From contig RXJD01000029.1 of the NCBI GenBank assembly GCA_003987775.1, forward strand, positions 1-37,329: 37,329 nt of DNA, written 5' to 3'. Made by a program: the position numbers and the translations under genes. The notes beneath the pieces are model-generated. The model saw only the letters and a program-made list of their open reading frames with translations. It searched no databases and was not told the DNA's origin. Source of the stretch: Mycobacterium sp. Lineage in GTDB: Bacteria; Actinomycetota; Actinomycetes; Mycobacteriales; Mycobacteriaceae. Below are positions 23,771 to 31,120 of this stretch, in pieces. The first letter of the stretch is position 1. The number at the start of each line of letters is the position of its first letter.

Positions 23771-24136
23771 ATGTCGAAATCACCGGTCCAGGTCGACGAC
23801 GAGACGTGCTGCCCACCCGGGGCCCTGCTGCGCGAACCCCTCACAGCAGCTGAGGCCATCGATATGGTGGTCAAGCTCAAAGCCCTGGCCGATCCGGTGC
23901 GGCTGCAGCTGTTTTCGGCGATCGCCAGCCACGCCGGCGGCGAGGCCTGCGTCTGTGACATCTCGGTCGGGGTGGAGGTCTCCCAGCCCACGGTGAGCCA
24001 TCACCTCAAAGTCCTGCGCGACGCCGGCCTGCTGACATCGGAGCGTCGAGCGTCGTGGGTGTACTACGCGGTCGTGCCCGACGCGCTGGCCAGCCTGACC
24101 GTCCTGCTCGGCACCTCGGCTGGGGTGCCGGCATGA
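23771..24136 (+). CDS. arsR: Second ArsR-type arsenic repressor
   Basis: This 121-residue repressor has the classical arsenite site CVCD in GGEACVCDISVGV, plus Cys13-Cys14 near the N-terminus (DETCCPPG). The recognition helix region is VEVSQPTVSHHLKVLRDAGL. This Cys arrangement matches the actinobacterial ArsR type with three-thiolate As(III) coordination. It is the first gene of the efflux operon and overlaps acr3 as ATGA, so the repressor and pump are co-translated. It corresponds in position to Rv2642. A palindrome at 23757-23768 is the likely operator. Confidence 0.92.
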   Translation: MSKSPVQVDDETCCPPGALLREPLTAAEAIDMVVKLKALADPVRLQLFSAIASHAGGEACVCDISVGVEVSQPTVSHHLKVLRDAGLLTSERRASWVYYAVVPDALASLTVLLGTSAGVPA

Positions 24137-25236
24137 CCGACACCGCCACGACGTCGACACCGGTCGGCAAGCTCTCCACCCTGGATCGGTTCCTGCCGGT
24201 CTGGATCGGCGCGGCGATGGTCGCCGGGCTGCTGCTGGGGCGCTGGATCCCCGGCCTGAACAGCGCGCTGGACAAGGTTCAGATCGACGGCATTTCACTG
24301 CCGATCGCGCTCGGGTTGTTGATCATGATGTATCCGGTGCTGGCTAAAGTCCGCTACGACCGCCTCGACACCGTCACCGGCGACCGCAAACTGCTGCTCT
24401 CCTCACTGGTGTTGAACTGGGTGCTCGGCCCGGCGCTGATGTTCGCCCTGGCCTGGCTGCTGCTACCGGATCTGCCCGAATACCGCACCGGCCTGATCAT
24501 CGTCGGCCTGGCCCGCTGCATCGCCATGGTCATCATCTGGAACGACCTGGCCTGCGGCGACCGTGAAGCCGCCGCCGTCCTGGTCGCCTTGAACTCGATC
24601 TTCCAGGTCATCATGTTCGCCGTGCTGGGCTGGTTCTACCTCACGGTGCTGCCCGGCTGGCTCGGCCTGCAACAAACCACCATCGACACCTCACCCTGGC
24701 AGATCGCCAAATCCGTGCTCATCTTCCTCGGCATCCCACTGGCCGCCGGCTACCTCTCGCGGCGCCTCGGAGAAAAGACGAAGGGCCGCCAGTGGTATGA
24801 GTCGAAGTTCCTGCCGCGGATCGGGCCGTGGGCGCTCTACGGGCTGCTGTTCACCATCGTGATTCTCTTTGCCCTGCAAGGCGATCAGATCACCCACCAA
24901 CCGTGGGACGTAGCCCGCATCGCCCTCCCATTGTTGGCCTACTTCGCGATCATGTGGGGCGGGGGCTACCTGCTCGGCACGCTGCTGGATCTCGGCTACG
25001 AGCGCACAACAACGCTGGCATTCACCGCCGCCGGCAACAACTTCGAACTCGCCATCGCGGTGGCGATAGCCACCTACGGGGCCACCTCCGGCCAAGCCCT
25101 GGCCGGGGTGGTCGGCCCACTCATCGAGGTTCCGGTACTGGTCGCCCTGGTCTATGTCTCGCTAGCCCTGCGGAAACGGTTCCACCATCACACCTCCCAA
25201 CACGTGCCCACCACCGGCTCGACGAGAACGGAATGA
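24133..25236 (+). CDS. acr3: Acr3 arsenite efflux permease
   Basis: This 367-residue inner-membrane protein with about ten helices exports arsenite using the proton gradient. Cys129, in GLARCIAMVIIWNDLACGD, is the essential Cys of the family, and the Glu in GPLIEVPVLV is the conserved acidic residue of the ninth or tenth helix. It begins at ATG 24133 inside the stop of the upstream arsR and ends six bases before arsC. In M. tuberculosis the equivalent locus carries Acr3 fused to an arsenate reductase (Rv2643); here the two are separate genes. Length and motifs are normal, with no sign of damage. Confidence 0.95.
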   Translation: MTDTATTSTPVGKLSTLDRFLPVWIGAAMVAGLLLGRWIPGLNSALDKVQIDGISLPIALGLLIMMYPVLAKVRYDRLDTVTGDRKLLLSSLVLNWVLGPALMFALAWLLLPDLPEYRTGLIIVGLARCIAMVIIWNDLACGDREAAAVLVALNSIFQVIMFAVLGWFYLTVLPGWLGLQQTTIDTSPWQIAKSVLIFLGIPLAAGYLSRRLGEKTKGRQWYESKFLPRIGPWALYGLLFTIVILFALQGDQITHQPWDVARIALPLLAYFAIMWGGGYLLGTLLDLGYERTTTLAFTAAGNNFELAIAVAIATYGATSGQALAGVVGPLIEVPVLVALVYVSLALRKRFHHHTSQHVPTTGSTRTE

Positions 25237-25242
25237 TCGACC

Positions 25243-25911
25243 ATGACCGACAGCCCCGTGACCCATCAGCTACGCGGTGACCTTTCCATCGACCAACAAC
25301 TCGCGCTGAAAACTGCCGCCACCCGGCTGGAATCTGAGTTCGCCGACACGTTCGGCACCGAAACCATCGAACGGTATCTCGGCTCCTCGTATGACCAATT
25401 CGCCAGCCGCGCCACCATTGCCAACTTCCTGCCCCTGCTGGCCGAACGATTCGCCCGCCAACGCCTGCACGCCCTCGCACGGGTCGAAGGCAAGATCAGC
25501 GACGGCAAACCCACCGTGCTGTTCCTCTGCACCCACAACGCCGGCCGCTCCCAAATGGCACTCGGGTTCTTCACCCACTACGCCGGCGACAACGCGCTCG
25601 CCTGGTCGGGCGGATCCGAACCCGGCAACGAGATCAACCCCGCCGCCATCGAAGCCATGCGTGAAGTCGGCATCGACATCACCGGCGAATACCCCAAACC
25701 CTGGACCGACGAAATCGTGCAAGCCGCCGACGTCGTCATCACCATGGGCTGCGGCGACGCCTGCCCGATCTTCCCCGGAAAACGCTACGAAAACTGGGAA
25801 CTGCCCGACCCGGCCCGCCAAGGCCTCGACGCTGTCCGCCCGATCCGCGACCAGATCGACCAACGCATCCACCAGCTGCTGGCCCAACTCAACGTGCCCG
25901 TCACCAACTAG
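25243..25911 (+). CDS. arsC: Arsenate reductase, LMW-phosphatase type with N-terminal helical domain
   Basis: This 222-residue enzyme reduces arsenate to arsenite for export by Acr3. The N-terminal 85 residues form a three-helix bundle (IERYLGSSYDQFASRATIAN, LPLLAERFARQRL) found in mycothiol-dependent actinobacterial arsenate reductases. The C-terminal domain has the P-loop CTHNAGRSQ with nucleophile Cys96 and the later conserved segment TMGCGDACPIFPGKRYENWE, followed by DPARQGLDAVRPIRDQI. ATG 25243 lies six bases after acr3, with the ribosome binding site inside the acr3 end. Coupling to mycothiol and mycoredoxin is inferred from family knowledge. Confidence 0.93.
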   Translation: MTDSPVTHQLRGDLSIDQQLALKTAATRLESEFADTFGTETIERYLGSSYDQFASRATIANFLPLLAERFARQRLHALARVEGKISDGKPTVLFLCTHNAGRSQMALGFFTHYAGDNALAWSGGSEPGNEINPAAIEAMREVGIDITGEYPKPWTDEIVQAADVVITMGCGDACPIFPGKRYENWELPDPARQGLDAVRPIRDQIDQRIHQLLAQLNVPVTN

Positions 25912-25941
25912 CCGACGAAAACCCCAAGGGACACAACCATT

Positions 25942-26358
25942 ATGGCTGACATATCTGTGTTGTTCGTCTGCGTAAGTAACGCCGGAAAATCCGTCATGGC
26001 CGCCGGACTCATGCGCCACCTCTCCGCACCCAACATCCACATCGCCTCGGCCGGCACGCACGCCAAGACCGCGGTCAACGCTCTCTCAGCGCAGGTGCTG
26101 GCCGAAGTTGGCGTCGACATCACCTACCATCAGCCCACCCAACTGACCGACCAGATGATCGACGATGCCGACCTGGTTATCATCGTCGGCAGCCAAGCCC
26201 ACCTCGCCGACCACCCCGGCACCCGCATTCAACGCTGGGATACCGACGAACCCTCCCTACGCGGTATCGACGGCATCCAGCGCATGCGAATCATCCGCGA
26301 CGACATCAACACCCGCGTCCAGGCCCTCGCCGACGAGCTCAGCAGTCAATCGTCCTGA
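25942..26358 (+). CDS. Second LMW-phosphatase family arsenate reductase-like protein
   Basis: This 138-residue protein has the P-loop CVSNAGKSVMAAGLMRHL with nucleophile Cys10, where Lys replaces the usual Arg (NAGKS instead of NAGRS). It has a later acidic segment in place of the DPARQG loop. The short size, lacking the helical domain of arsC, and the NAGKS loop resemble the single-domain ArsC paralogues of corynebacteria. It follows arsC by 30 bases and ends the ars operon. It could be a second arsenate reductase or a phosphotyrosine phosphatase that has diverged. Its last codons overlap the convergent small gene at 26346. Confidence 0.85.
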   Translation: MADISVLFVCVSNAGKSVMAAGLMRHLSAPNIHIASAGTHAKTAVNALSAQVLAEVGVDITYHQPTQLTDQMIDDADLVIIVGSQAHLADHPGTRIQRWDTDEPSLRGIDGIQRMRIIRDDINTRVQALADELSSQSS

Positions 26359-26549
26359 CCGAGAAGCAACGACAACTCCCACCGCACCAAATCAGTCGCG
26401 GCAACAACGCTCGTGTCGTCCGGATCCAACCCATCATTCACAAAGGCTTCGCGCTCCTCAGCATCCATACCCCGTTTAGACGCCCAGCCGGCCGATCCGG
26501 TTCCCGCCACGAACCCACAACACGTCGGTGACACCACTACAGATAACAC
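26346..26549 (-). CDS. Small unknown protein flanking the island (right copy)
   Basis: The frame is intact from GTG 26549 (67 residues), from TTG 26561, or from ATG 26468 (40 residues). The shortest form starts MDAEEREAFVNDGLDPDDTS and ends VRWELSLLLGQDD; it is the part shared with the left copy at 16860-16973, which favours it as the real coding unit. The protein is acidic and helical, with no family I recognise. It faces the end of the ars operon, with a 13-base overlap at the 3' ends. Similarity to the left copy also covers upstream bases to 26553, so this is a repeated DNA segment as well as a gene. Confidence 0.5.
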   Translation of the reverse strand: MLSVVVSPTCCGFVAGTGSAGWASKRGMDAEEREAFVNDGLDPDDTSVVAATDLVRWELSLLLGQDD

Positions 26550-26597
26550 TGTCCCCAACAAAGGAAACCGACCCCCAAACGCACGCGGGTAACAGTC

Positions 26598-27104
26598 CTA
26601 CACACCCCCAAAGCGATTACAGATAAGCTCGTAGGCGGTGATCACCAGGCCCACTCCCCCGGCAGCGGGCACCAGGATGCCTTGCACGTGCAGGAACCAC
26701 GCAGCATGGCCCACGGCTTGGCAGGCTGACCAGTCCTCGCCATAGATGTCGTCGTCCTCGAGGCCCACCGCGTCACGGGCTTCGGGGGTGGTGAGATCCA
26801 GGACCGCCAGATCGGTGGCCTCGATGGTGTGCAGTCGGTAGGCGGCTTTGAGCATCTTGTCCGGGGTCGTCGACGCCGCGTCCGCAGCGCGTTCCACTTC
26901 GACCATGCACGCTTGCGCGGAATTGGCCAGGTAGATCGCCGAGAAAAGTCCGGGCGGATTCCACCTGCCGCCGAATCTGCGTGCCCCTTCCCCTGACAAG
27001 GGGTCACGGTGGGCACCGGTGTAGCGAGCGCACGTGCCCGACCACTGGCTGGTGCCGCGCGCGTCGATGCGCTGCACCAGCTCCTCGTCGAGCCCATCGC
27101 TCAC
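26598..27104 (-). CDS. RES-domain toxin (MbcT-like)
   Basis: This 168-residue protein carries the RES fold: RYTGAHRDPLSGEGARRFGG with RWNPPG after it, then YLANSAQACMVEVERAAD, and later IYGEDWSACQAVGHAAWFLH. The conserved Arg and Glu of the active site are in RFGGRWNPPG and MVEVER. MbcT of M. tuberculosis and relatives break down NAD+ by phosphorolysis, stopping growth unless neutralised. The GTG start at 27104 overlaps the antitoxin stop as GTGA, the usual antitoxin-first coupling. On a plasmid it would act as a stability module. Family identity is secure; activity is inferred. Confidence 0.9.
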   Translation of the reverse strand: MSDGLDEELVQRIDARGTSQWSGTCARYTGAHRDPLSGEGARRFGGRWNPPGLFSAIYLANSAQACMVEVERAADAASTTPDKMLKAAYRLHTIEATDLAVLDLTTPEARDAVGLEDDDIYGEDWSACQAVGHAAWFLHVQGILVPAAGGVGLVITAYELICNRFGGV

Positions 27105-27442
27105 ACGAAGATCCCTTCGGCCATGGCGTCGATGAGAGCCAAGACGCGCTGATATTCGCCGTCACGTACTAGGTCGGCGGGCTTGGCGTGTGCCAGTAGC
27201 CGATTCGGGGAGAACATCCAGATGTTGGCCTGGTCTCGGGGAAGGACTTCGGCCAGGGCGTCGGCGACGTAGGCCAGTTCGATGAGTCGTTGTTTGTTGA
27301 GTCGTTGTGGGACGACCTGTCCCGAGGTCCAGCGCGCCACCGAGCGCGCCGAGGCGTCGACGATGTCGCCGACTTCCTCGTAGGTCAGTCCCAGGCGCTC
27401 GATCGCACTCGACACGGTCGAGGCGAGCGCATTAGCTCCCAT
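27101..27442 (-). CDS. Xre/MbcA-type antitoxin
   Basis: This 113-residue protein pairs an N-terminal helix-turn-helix (LTYEEVGDIVDASARSVARW) with a C-terminal MbcA/ParS/Xre toxin-binding region. The latter includes NIWMFSPNRLLAHAKPADLV and DGEYQRVLALIDAMAEGIFV, where the C-terminus normally plugs the toxin active site. Start ATG 27442. It lies upstream of the RES toxin and is divergent from the orphan gene at 27530, with 87 bases between. The spaced direct repeat GTCATG at about 27478-27483 and 27489-27494 there may be its operator. Confidence 0.88.
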   Translation of the reverse strand: MGANALASTVSSAIERLGLTYEEVGDIVDASARSVARWTSGQVVPQRLNKQRLIELAYVADALAEVLPRDQANIWMFSPNRLLAHAKPADLVRDGEYQRVLALIDAMAEGIFV

Positions 27443-27529
27443 GTTGTCAGCCTGTCTTCCTTTTGTCTGTATCTATGTCATGTATTCTGTCATGAAACAA
27501 CGCCTGTGGGCGAGAGGACGTTTCACACG

Positions 27530-28693
27530 ATGGGCATTCAGTTTCGGCTCGGACCCAACGACCACAAGCAGGTCGAAGACTTCCTGTCGCGTGAGCACGC
27601 CGGTACCGACTCCATCACCCTGGACATCAAAGCTGCACGTCACCAGACTGCTGCGGCGGCAGCTGCCGTGGAGTCGGGCGTGCGGGTGTACTGGGAGCCT
27701 GCCGCTGAGCGGCTCGCCGAAGCGGCCTTCGGCATCGACAAGCTCCCCCTGTGGACCGGCCAGCCCTACAACATCGATGCTCTCGCCGAGGATCAAGCGG
27801 CACGCGCCGCGCTGGTAGACCTCACGGTGGACAAGCACCCGGCGCTGGTCACCCACGTCACGGCCCCGCACTTCTACGTCACCAACGAACGCACCGCAGG
27901 ACTGAACGTCGACCTCGCCGAACGCACCCGCCTGGCCATCGGCAAGGACAAGCCCACCCGGGCCGTGATCACCGTCTCGACTACCGCTTTAGGTCGTCTG
28001 GGAACCAATTTTGCCGCCGATCTCGCCGCCGAGTACGCCGGCGCAGGGATCAGCGACATTGAGATCCGCTTCTCCCCTCTGGGGGGCGACGACGAAGGTA
28101 TCCGCAAGATCCGAAATGTCTTTCGGGTTCTCGACCAGTTCCGGGAACACGACCTGACCGTCACGCTGGGGCTGTCGGGCAACATCGGTCGTGCCGCGGT
28201 GGCCATGGGTCACGCCGACTCCTACTCAGTCGGGCTTGGGATGCTCGAAAAGGTCAACCACGCCCAAACGATCGCCCGCCTCCGCAAGGAGCCCGACCCG
28301 GACAAGAAGCAAAGCGGCGGCGCGGCCGGCGGCATCTACCTGTCCCGGCTCGCGGCCACCGTATCGGCCAAAGCTGCACAACAACTGTTGAACCACACCG
28401 ACATCCGCACCCGCGTCGGGTGCCGTATCGGATCGTGTCGCAACAGCGTGACCGGACCCCTCGACAACCGGTGGGCGCACTATCTGCACTCCCGGTCCAA
28501 CGAAATGGCCGAGACGCTTCGCCGGCCGCCACAATGGCGCGGGGCGATGGAAATCGACCGCCTCACCGAGGCGATCGGACTTCGTGACCGCGTCAACCAG
28601 CACTACCTCAGCGACGATGTCCACAAGCTTGGCACGCGCACCCTGCGCAGCCTGGTCGACGAGATCGAACACGAACAGCAACAAGCTTCCTGA
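27530..28693 (+). CDS. Orphan 387-residue protein, possible alpha/beta barrel
   Basis: ATG 27530 follows GAGAGGACG at a suitable distance. The protein is soluble, with alternating strand- and helix-like segments such as AVITVSTTALGRLG, AGISDIEIRFSPLGG, LTVTLGLSGNIGRAAVAMG and ADSYSVGLGMLEKVNHAQT. That rhythm suggests a TIM-barrel-like fold. A conserved-looking Cys pair lies in GCRIGSCRNS near residue 300. The arrangement faintly recalls tRNA-guanine transglycosylase-type barrels, but I cannot support that assignment. It is divergent from the RES/Xre pair and shares its promoter region. No family is recognised with confidence. Confidence 0.75.
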   Translation: MGIQFRLGPNDHKQVEDFLSREHAGTDSITLDIKAARHQTAAAAAAVESGVRVYWEPAAERLAEAAFGIDKLPLWTGQPYNIDALAEDQAARAALVDLTVDKHPALVTHVTAPHFYVTNERTAGLNVDLAERTRLAIGKDKPTRAVITVSTTALGRLGTNFAADLAAEYAGAGISDIEIRFSPLGGDDEGIRKIRNVFRVLDQFREHDLTVTLGLSGNIGRAAVAMGHADSYSVGLGMLEKVNHAQTIARLRKEPDPDKKQSGGAAGGIYLSRLAATVSAKAAQQLLNHTDIRTRVGCRIGSCRNSVTGPLDNRWAHYLHSRSNEMAETLRRPPQWRGAMEIDRLTEAIGLRDRVNQHYLSDDVHKLGTRTLRSLVDEIEHEQQQAS

Positions 28694-28759
28694 CCGAAAA
28701 CCGCTCCTGCGGAACTGAATTGGCCAACAAATCAACCCACATCGACAGGAAGGGACGCC

Positions 28760-28993
28760 GTGGCTGACTACGACGTGCAGTACGACAGAGATTCAGGTGA
28801 CTGGAGCGCCAAACGTGCGGGAGCCGACAGAGCTGCTGGACGCTACGGGACCCAGGCTGAGGCGCACGACGCCGCGCGGGGTTTTGCCGAACGCAGCGGC
28901 GGCGGCGAGGTTCGAGACCACCGCAAGGACAACAACCAGATCCGCAACACCGACACGGTCGGCAAGAAGGACCCGTTCCCGCCGAAGGGCTGA
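28760..28993 (+). CDS. DUF2188-type small protein
   Basis: This 77-residue basic protein begins at GTG 28760 after AGGAAGGGACG. It reads YDVQYDRDSGDWSAKRAGAD, then RYGTQAEAHDAARGFAERSG and EVRDHRKDNNQIRNTDTVGK, ending PFPPKG. The W-x-V/A-K plus T-Q-x-E-A pattern and the RDHRKDN-I-R-x-x-D/N-T ending are those of DUF2188, a family of small strand-helix proteins with no firm function. It is 66 bases downstream of the orphan gene and probably co-transcribed. The 17-bp hairpin at 29046-29089 follows. Confidence 0.82.
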   Translation: MADYDVQYDRDSGDWSAKRAGADRAAGRYGTQAEAHDAARGFAERSGGGEVRDHRKDNNQIRNTDTVGKKDPFPPKG

Positions 28994-29045
28994 AGCGGCC
29001 ACAGGCACGGGGGGCCGGGGCCCCTGATTCCGCTACCTACCGCGT

Positions 29046-29089
29046 TACACCGACTCAAGCATGTAGATAAAGATGCTTGAGTCGGTGTA
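29046..29089. terminator. 17-bp perfect hairpin between convergent genes
   Basis: TACACCGACTCAAGCAT at 29046-29062 pairs exactly with 29073-29089 across a 10-base loop. It lies between the 3' ends of the DUF2188 gene (28993) and the DUF3800 gene (29133), so a bidirectional terminator is the simplest reading. There is no T-run on either side, which is not unusual in actinobacteria. Such a long perfect arm could also be a recombination or replication site. Confidence 0.55.
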
Positions 29090-29102
29090 TTGTGGTCCGT
29101 GC

Positions 29103-29134
29103 AGACCCCCCCGCACCTGTGGATAAGGGGGTCT
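29103..29134. other. Inverted repeat with a DnaA-box consensus in its loop
   Basis: AGACCCCC at 29103-29110 pairs with GGGGGTCT at 29127-29134. The loop carries TTATCCACA on the minus strand (29118-29126), the exact DnaA-box consensus. The right arm covers the stop codon of the DUF3800 gene. A single box is not proof of an origin, but together with the adjacent hairpin and the partition genes it marks this area for an origin search. Confidence 0.4.
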
Positions 29135-29852
29135 AGCTGTTTCTAGGGGCAAGTTCAATCGGCTGCCTCTTCGGATCCCGCTCGGCCAGGTATTTCTCAT
29201 ACCACTCCCACGCAAACTCATTCCGCGGGTGACGGTCGACCGTCGCGTACGCGCTCCACGCCACCAGATCGGCCATCTGCACAAGTTGCGACGACTTCGA
29301 GTCGAGATGAATCGCATCTTCGATGATGCGGCGTTCATCCAACTTCAGCTGACGATGCGTGCTCCGGTAACTGCTGTCGCTGCCATCCCCGTCCATGACA
29401 ACTACACCGAGTGAGTCGGTGGTGGCCAGTTCGCCCTCAAACCGCATGATCAAATCGCGGTAGAGCTCCCTTTTCGTTTCGGCAAGGCGAGCAGGGTCAT
29501 CTCTGCGGTAGACAGCACCGACCACGAGGCCCTCAGAACACCGCAGCGTGTCCAGGCAGTGCACGGCCACCTCCCGGCCGAAGTCTTTCCAGAACTCGGT
29601 CCCGTTGTGTACGTGCCGGTCGGGGATATTCTTTGAGATCCGGCCGCGCCCGTTCACGTACTCGGTCGTATGCAGCTCCTGTTGGATGGCCACTCGGTAC
29701 TCACGCCACAGCATTTTTCGCGAATCCAGCCAGCACCGAAGCACCGACCCCCAATGATCCGGGCTGAACTCGACCCAGCCGTACACGACCATCCCGGACT
29801 GGGGATGCCCGGAGTCATCGATGTAGATCATGCGATTGAGGTGCCGTGACAT
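29133..29852 (-). CDS. DUF3800 protein
   Basis: This 239-residue soluble protein has the DUF3800 pattern. An early acidic motif MIYIDDSGHP is followed by a central strand ending in VVVMDGDGSD and a final LVQMADLVAWSAYA. The spaced Asp residues suggest an RNase H-like nuclease or integrase fold, though the family has no settled activity that I know of. I use ATG 29852, which gives MSRHLNRMIYIDDSG; ATG 29831 (MIYIDDSG) is a close alternative, and ATG 29912 would add 20 unlikely residues. It is convergent with the DUF2188 gene and divergent from parA. Confidence 0.75.
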   Translation of the reverse strand: MSRHLNRMIYIDDSGHPQSGMVVYGWVEFSPDHWGSVLRCWLDSRKMLWREYRVAIQQELHTTEYVNGRGRISKNIPDRHVHNGTEFWKDFGREVAVHCLDTLRCSEGLVVGAVYRRDDPARLAETKRELYRDLIMRFEGELATTDSLGVVVMDGDGSDSSYRSTHRQLKLDERRIIEDAIHLDSKSSQLVQMADLVAWSAYATVDRHPRNEFAWEWYEKYLAERDPKRQPIELAPRNS

Positions 29853-29916
29853 AGCGTCAGATAGTTCCTGATCACCGCACACCACGTGCTCGACACGCAG
29901 GTGGCATAGCATATTG

Positions 29917-29993
29917 CTAGCACTGCTAGCGTAGCTACGGTCGCTAGGCTAGCATGCCTAGCGACCGTAGCTATTGGAGCTATTGGAGCTATC
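29917..29993. promoter_or_regulatory. CTAGC-rich array with an 18-bp hairpin before parA (parS-like)
   Basis: Just upstream of parA, TAGCTACGGTCGCTAGGC (29932-29949) pairs perfectly with 29956-29973, with a six-base loop. GCTAGC or CTAGC recurs at about 29917, 29925, 29944 and on the opposite arm. It is followed by ATTGGAGCT repeats up to 29993. This is the expected position for a partition operator/centromere bound by the small ParB-like protein. Confidence 0.65.
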
Positions 29994-30017
29994 TCAAACT
30001 GCGGAGGAATGCACATC

Positions 30018-30800
30018 ATGCAGCCCAAACGGCATGCCCTGGCCAATCAGAAAGGCGGCGTCGGAAAGACCGCCACCACTCTCGGCCTGGCTAGCGCCAT
30101 CAGTCACCGCGGCGGCCGCGCTCTGATCGTCGACATGGACCCCCAGGCCAATGCCACCGAAGGCCTCGGCATTTACACCGATGACGGACAGCTCACCACC
30201 GCTGACCTCATGGACCGCACCGAAGCCGGATCGGCCATCGATGCGGTCGTGGCCACCGATTGGAACGGCATTGACCTCATCCCGTCCCACCTTGACCTGT
30301 CCAACGCCGAATCCAGCGGTGCGTCCGATCTCGTGTTCCGCCTTGACGTTGCTTTCGAAGGCCTGGACCTCTCGCCCTATGACGCGGTGCTGTTCGACTG
30401 TCCGCCTAGCCTGGGCAAACTGCTATTCGCGGTCTTGCTCACCGTCGACAGTGTGTACGCGATCACCGAGCCGACGAAAGATTCCGTCAAAGGCGTCACG
30501 CGGCTGGAAACCACCGTCCAGAAGGTCAAACTCCGGCCCAACCCGCGCCTGGAACTGGCCAAGATCATCATCTCCCGCCGACAGAACAAGGGCGAGCACA
30601 TCGACCGCGAGCGCGAGCTGCGCGAAGCCTACGGCGACCTGGTGGCCCGCACCGTCATACCCGACCTCGGCGCCCGCCAAGACGCCCACAGCGCCGAAGT
30701 ACCTATGCACAAATTCAAAGGCGGCCGCGCACTGAGCCTGCAAGTCGCCTACGACGACCTGCTCGACGAACTCGGCATCACGATCGGAGCCAATGCATGA
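30018..30800 (+). CDS. parA: ParA-type partition ATPase
   Basis: This 260-residue ATPase of the ParA/MinD family drives plasmid segregation by ATP-dependent DNA binding. Deviant Walker A KGGVGKT is at residues 12-18, the A' motif VDMDPQAN at 38-45, and Walker B AVLFDCPPS about 115-123. There is no long N-terminal DNA-binding domain, so this is a short ParA of type Ib, which typically pairs with a small ribbon-helix-helix partner. ATG 30018 is preferred because GGAGGA is nine bases upstream; ATG 30009 would overlap that ribosome binding site. The next gene overlaps by four bases. The CTAGC arrays on both sides are candidate binding sites. Confidence 0.93.
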   Translation: MQPKRHALANQKGGVGKTATTLGLASAISHRGGRALIVDMDPQANATEGLGIYTDDGQLTTADLMDRTEAGSAIDAVVATDWNGIDLIPSHLDLSNAESSGASDLVFRLDVAFEGLDLSPYDAVLFDCPPSLGKLLFAVLLTVDSVYAITEPTKDSVKGVTRLETTVQKVKLRPNPRLELAKIIISRRQNKGEHIDRERELREAYGDLVARTVIPDLGARQDAHSAEVPMHKFKGGRALSLQVAYDDLLDELGITIGANA

Positions 30801-31120
30801 GCACCGCCCGAAAGCCGGCCATCACTCGCACCATCAGCCATCCCGCCGACGCCATCCCGGACCGGCCTACGGTTCTCACCCCCCCGGCTGCGCCACCCGG
30901 ACCTGCGCCGAGCGCCCCATTGCAACCGTCAGCCGCACAGGCCGGGGGAGGGGCCGAGCGACTAACCGAGCAGCACAACGTCAGAATCCGGCCTTCCACC
31001 AAAGCCCGTCTGGGAAAAGCCGTCGACAAACTCCGTTACGAAACCGGCGATCGCACCATCAGCATCGCCTCCATCACCGACCAAGCGCTCGATGCCTACC
31101 TCACCCAGCACGGCTGCTAG
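30797..31120 (+). CDS. Small ParB-like centromere-binding protein
   Basis: This 107-residue protein overlaps parA as ATGA. The first half is Pro/Ala-rich and likely disordered, as in ParG/ParB partners that stimulate the ParA ATPase. The second half is ribbon-helix-helix-like: a strand in HNVRIRPSTKARLGK, a helix in AVDKLRYETGD, then SIASITDQALDAYLTQHG. Small RHH proteins encoded directly after a short ParA are the usual centromere-binding factors. Clusters of CTAGC before parA and after this gene are suitable targets. The role comes from position and fold pattern, not from recognised sequence identity. Confidence 0.78.
   Translation: MSTARKPAITRTISHPADAIPDRPTVLTPPAAPPGPAPSAPLQPSAAQAGGGAERLTEQHNVRIRPSTKARLGKAVDKLRYETGDRTISIASITDQALDAYLTQHGC

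Noticed and set aside
25270-26061. Minus-strand frame of 263 codons opposite arsC
   Set aside because: Gly/Val-rich shadow of a gene with a clear P-loop and helical domain.
29917-29993. CTAGC clusters considered as a CRISPR array
   Set aside because: The repeats are only 5-6 bases, unevenly spaced and without spacers of uniform length; no cas genes are present.
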